Origin: Acidobacteriota bacterium
GTDB taxonomy: Bacteria; Acidobacteriota; Blastocatellia; RBC074
Direction: 5' to 3'
DNA length: 64,000 nt
Assembly: GCA_018269055.1 (NCBI GenBank)
Contig: JAFDVI010000020.1
Location: 310,001 to 374,000, forward strand
The notes under the pieces are model-generated. The model worked only from the letters and a program-made list of their open reading frames with translations. It made no database searches and was not told the DNA's origin. Numbering within the stretch: position 1 is the stretch's first letter; every line of letters begins with the position of its first letter. The translations under genes and the position numbers were made by a program. This document shows positions 61,373 to 64,000 of this stretch, piece by piece.

Positions 61373-63454
61373 ATGATCAGAACTTCTTTGCTAACCGTCA
61401 TTCTTTTTTTCACTGCCGCCTTCACCGCGACCTTATCTCCGCAAACCAGTGTAACCGCACAGCAGCGTCGCATACCGACCGTGGACGATTTACTGAACGT
61501 CAAAACTGCCGGTGGCGCGCAAATTTCGCCGGATGGCAAGTATGTCGCTTACACGGTCAATGAAACCGACTGGAAGCAGGATGCCTATATCAACCACATC
61601 TGGCTGACGGAGTTGGCGACAGGAAAATCGTTGCAATTGACTCGCGGAGAGAAGTCGGCGGGAAATCCGCAGTGGTCGCCCGACGGAGCCTGGCTGGCGT
61701 TCACCTCAAACCGCATTGGCGACAAGAATCAAATTTTCGTTATTCATCCCGACGGCGGCGAAGCGATGCAATTGACCAAAGCGGAAAATGGTGTGAACGG
61801 ATTTGCATGGTCGCGCGACGGCAAAAGCTTTGCCTTTACCTCCAGCGACGCCGATCAAAAAGCAGCCAAAGCGCGGCAGGATTACCTGGGCGGGTTTGAG
61901 GTCGTGCGCAAAGAATACAACTTTTCGCATTTGTGGACGTTGGACGTTGCCGAAGCCTTGAAAGCTCCGGCCACCGGGACGCAACGTACAACAGGCAAAG
62001 ATTTCACCGTCGGCAGTTTTGATTGGTCGCCTGACGGATCGAAGATCGCGTTCAGCGCGACGATCAACTCCGATCTGATCAACGGAGGAACCTCGGATGT
62101 TTACCTGCTGACGCTGGCTGACAATTCCGTCAAAAAACTGGTGTCGCAAGCAGGCCCGGACAATAATCCGAACTTTTCGCCCGACGGCAAATGGATCGTG
62201 TTTAGTTCCGCAATGGGCAATCCGAAATTCTTTCACGCCAATTCACACCTGGCTTTGGTTTCGATGGACGGCGGCGCGCCACGGTCAATCACGGACGGAT
62301 TTGACGAACAGCCGCAGTTTGTCGAATGGAACGCCGACGGCATTTACTTTGGCGGATTGCAAAAAACGGCTTCGCATTTGTTTCGGCTCGATCCGATGAC
62401 GGGCAAATTCACGCGCATCACCGGGCCTGACAATCTCATGCTTGGCGGCGCAAGTTTGACCAAAGACGGCAAACAGATGGCATTTACCGCGCCGTCGCCC
62501 ATCTCGCTCAGTGAAGTGTACGTGTCATCAGTTGCCAGCTTTTCCCCGCGCAAACTGACAGCGATGACTGACCAACTTAAAGACTTCACGCTGGCCACGC
62601 GCGAGGTCATTTCCTGGCCGAGCAAAGACGGCGCAACCATCGAAGGCATTTTGATCAAACCCGCCGACTTCGATGCGGCGAAAAAGTATCCGCTGTTGTG
62701 CATCATTCACGGAGGCCCGACGGGCATTGATCGGCCCACGCTGCTCGACAGAACGTACTACCCTTCCGACATCTGGGCGGCGAAAGGCGCGCTGGTGTTG
62801 AAAGTCAACTATCGTGGCAGCGCGGGCTATGGCGAAAAATTCCGGCAATTGAACGTCCGCAACCTCGGCGTGGGCGATGCATGGGATGTGATTTCCGGCG
62901 TGGATTATTTGATCGGCAAAGGCTGGGTAGACGGCAACCGAGTCGGCTGCATGGGTTGGAGCCAGGGCGGATACATCTCGGCGTTCCTGACGACTTCCAG
63001 CGACCGGTTCAAGGCGATTTCCGTCGGCGCTGGCATTTCCAACTGGGCGACGTATTACTACAACACGGACATCACGCCGTTCACCATTCAATATCTGGGC
63101 GATGATCCGGCGGATGACCCGGCGATTTACGCCAAGACATCGCCGATGACATACATCAAACAAGCCAAAACACCGACGCTGATTCAGCACGGCGAATTCG
63201 ACAAACGCGTGCCGATTCCGAACGGCTACGAATTGCGACAAGGTTTGGAAGATCGCGGCGTCCCGGTGGAAATGATCGTCTATAAAGGTTACGGCCACGG
63301 CATCACCAAACCGAAATCCATGCGCGCCGTGATGACGCACAACCTCGGCTGGTTCAACCATTACATCTTCGGCGAAGCCAAACCCGATTTCGCCAAGCCG
63401 GATTTGCCGAAAAAAGACGACAAAGACGCAACGAAGAGCCAGGCAGGAAATTGA
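61373..63454 (+). CDS. S9-family serine peptidase (dipeptidyl/acylaminoacyl peptidase)
   Basis: 693 residues. A signal peptide (MIRTSLLTVILFFTAAFTATL) is followed by a beta-propeller made of repeats such as ISPDGKYVAYTVNE, WSPDGAWLAFTSNR, WSPDGSKIAFSA and FSPDGKWIVFSS, then the alpha/beta hydrolase domain. The catalytic triad is read as S530 in GWSQGGYISAF, D610 in GEFDKRVPI and H642 in KGYGHGIT. It should remove dipeptides or acylated residues from peptides in the periplasm. The start at 61373 follows AAAGGAAATGCAACG. A longer reading from 61298 lacks a signal peptide at its head. Confidence 0.94.
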   Translation: MIRTSLLTVILFFTAAFTATLSPQTSVTAQQRRIPTVDDLLNVKTAGGAQISPDGKYVAYTVNETDWKQDAYINHIWLTELATGKSLQLTRGEKSAGNPQWSPDGAWLAFTSNRIGDKNQIFVIHPDGGEAMQLTKAENGVNGFAWSRDGKSFAFTSSDADQKAAKARQDYLGGFEVVRKEYNFSHLWTLDVAEALKAPATGTQRTTGKDFTVGSFDWSPDGSKIAFSATINSDLINGGTSDVYLLTLADNSVKKLVSQAGPDNNPNFSPDGKWIVFSSAMGNPKFFHANSHLALVSMDGGAPRSITDGFDEQPQFVEWNADGIYFGGLQKTASHLFRLDPMTGKFTRITGPDNLMLGGASLTKDGKQMAFTAPSPISLSEVYVSSVASFSPRKLTAMTDQLKDFTLATREVISWPSKDGATIEGILIKPADFDAAKKYPLLCIIHGGPTGIDRPTLLDRTYYPSDIWAAKGALVLKVNYRGSAGYGEKFRQLNVRNLGVGDAWDVISGVDYLIGKGWVDGNRVGCMGWSQGGYISAFLTTSSDRFKAISVGAGISNWATYYYNTDITPFTIQYLGDDPADDPAIYAKTSPMTYIKQAKTPTLIQHGEFDKRVPIPNGYELRQGLEDRGVPVEMIVYKGYGHGITKPKSMRAVMTHNLGWFNHYIFGEAKPDFAKPDLPKKDDKDATKSQAGN

Positions 63455-63467
63455 TTCAAACGGAGGA

Positions 63468-63495
63468 GTAGAGACGCAAAAATTTGCGTCTCTAC
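63468..63495. repeat. Perfect 13-base hairpin with GTAG heads (palindrome 16)
   Basis: GTAGAGACGCAAA (63468-63480) and its complement (63483-63495) enclose two bases. The hairpin lies between two convergent genes and could terminate both. The GTAG ends fit the REP-like elements. Similar hairpins are known as dispersed repeats in cyanobacteria. Confidence 0.65.
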
Positions 63496-63504
63496 CTTTC
63501 AGAA

Positions 63505-64000
63505 TCAGGCCAAAATCGCCTTCACGACTTCACCGGAAACATTTGTCAGCCGCGCGTCTATCCCCTGGAACTTGACCGTCAGTCGCAGATGATTGATCCC
63601 CAGCAAATGCAGCATCGTCGCGTGCAGGTCGTGAACGCTGACAGGATTTTCAACCGCAGCATATCCAAGCTCATCCGTCGCGCCATACGTCATGCCGCCT
63701 TTGATTCCTCCACCCGCCAGCATGTACGAAAAGCCTTTGATGTGATGGTCGCGACCATTGCCGCCCTGTGACATCGGTGTGCGGCCAAATTCTCCGCCCC
63801 AAATGATCAGCGTGTCATCGAACATGCCGCGCTGTTTCAAATCCTTGATCAACGCAGCCGTCGCGCGATCCACTTCTTTGGCTTTGAGCGGAATGCTGGA
63901 CGGAATGTTGTTGTGATGATCCCAATCGCGATGGTAAAGCTGAACGAAGCGCACGCCGCGTTCGGCCAAACGGCGCGCCAACAAACAGTTTGAAGCAAAT
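63505..64000 (-). CDS. DUF1501 protein (N-terminus beyond the window)
   Basis: The frame is open to the window edge and gives the C-terminal 164 residues. [29 protein letters not shown] is the family signature. [36 protein letters not shown] and [31 protein letters not shown] follow. DUF1501 proteins belong to the alkaline-phosphatase-like (sulfatase-related) superfamily and are common in Acidobacteriota and Planctomycetes, where they are usually paired with a DUF1553/DUF1549 cytochrome gene, which would lie outside this window. No function is proven. Confidence 0.9.
   Translation of the reverse strand, partial: FASNCLLARRLAERGVRFVQLYHRDWDHHNNIPSSIPLKAKEVDRATAALIKDLKQRGMFDDTLIIWGGEFGRTPMSQGGNGRDHHIKGFSYMLAGGGIKGGMTYGATDELGYAAVENPVSVHDLHATMLHLLGINHLRLTVKFQGIDARLTNVSGEVVKAILA

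Overview
The window reads as chromosomal DNA of a soil-type heterotroph, most likely Acidobacteriota and perhaps class Blastocatellia. This is an inference. It rests on a VWA protein of the kind typical of Acidobacteria (23434-24492), a DUF1501 protein, a di-haem peroxidase, many secreted hydrolases (S45 acylase, S9 peptidase, class C beta-lactamase fold) and moderate GC. I saw no rRNA, tRNA, CRISPR array or intact insertion sequence.

Layout. (1) 1-7036, minus strand: a drug or metabolite efflux operon, read as zinc-ribbon membrane protein, STAS protein, TolC-like outer membrane protein, HlyD-like adaptor, double ABC ATPase and ABC-2 permease (cut by the window edge). (2) 7263-16691, minus: a 1583-residue sigma54 activator with seven tandem GAF domains, gyrB, recF (ATGA overlap) and a zinc-ribbon kinase-fold protein that lacks two metal-binding residues. 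(3) 16875-23386: a Tat-exported sugar-phosphate isomerase-like protein and a penicillin acylase family protein (plus), then a small secreted protein, a MetX-like alpha/beta hydrolase and a di-haem peroxidase (minus). (4) 23434-30859, minus: VWA protein, a twice-repeated secreted protein, lytic transglycosylase, AAA+ ATPase, a GT-C-like/TPR fusion and DUF192. (5) 30964-43206, minus: a full Tad/Flp pilus locus with two short genes found by reading the sequence: the Flp pilin (43030-43206, 58 aa) and a 51-residue single-span membrane protein (30964-31119). (6) 43661-49377, minus: ABC exporter, two secreted proteins (one TPR) and an acyl-CoA carboxylase beta subunit. (7) 49595-64000: RDD protein, RqcH, two membrane proteins, class I fumarase, an orphan CopG/BrnA-like antitoxin, a serine hydrolase, a secreted protein of unknown family, an S9 peptidase, and a DUF1501 protein cut by the window end.

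The most striking feature cuts across all regions. About fifteen palindromic elements are scattered through the window. The best of them are two inverted arms of 20-34 bases, each arm holding its own small hairpin with a GTAG, GGAG, AGAGT or GGGTACG head, as in REP doublets (REPINs). Several have entered genes. Two REP-like elements and one purine-rich palindrome lie inside open reading frames without breaking them (ABC ATPase N-terminus, a polytopic membrane protein, the RqcH linker). Two more supply the stop codon and C-terminal codons of genes (ABC ATPase, STAS protein). This resembles in-frame palindromic elements known from Rickettsia, but the sequences are different. A mobilising RAYT-type transposase is not in the window.

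Other points are a heptamer repeat directly after the GTG start of the VWA gene (a possible frame switch), a stop codon forming the loop of a perfect palindrome in the TadZ/CpaE gene, and a probable pseudokinase beside recF-gyrB.
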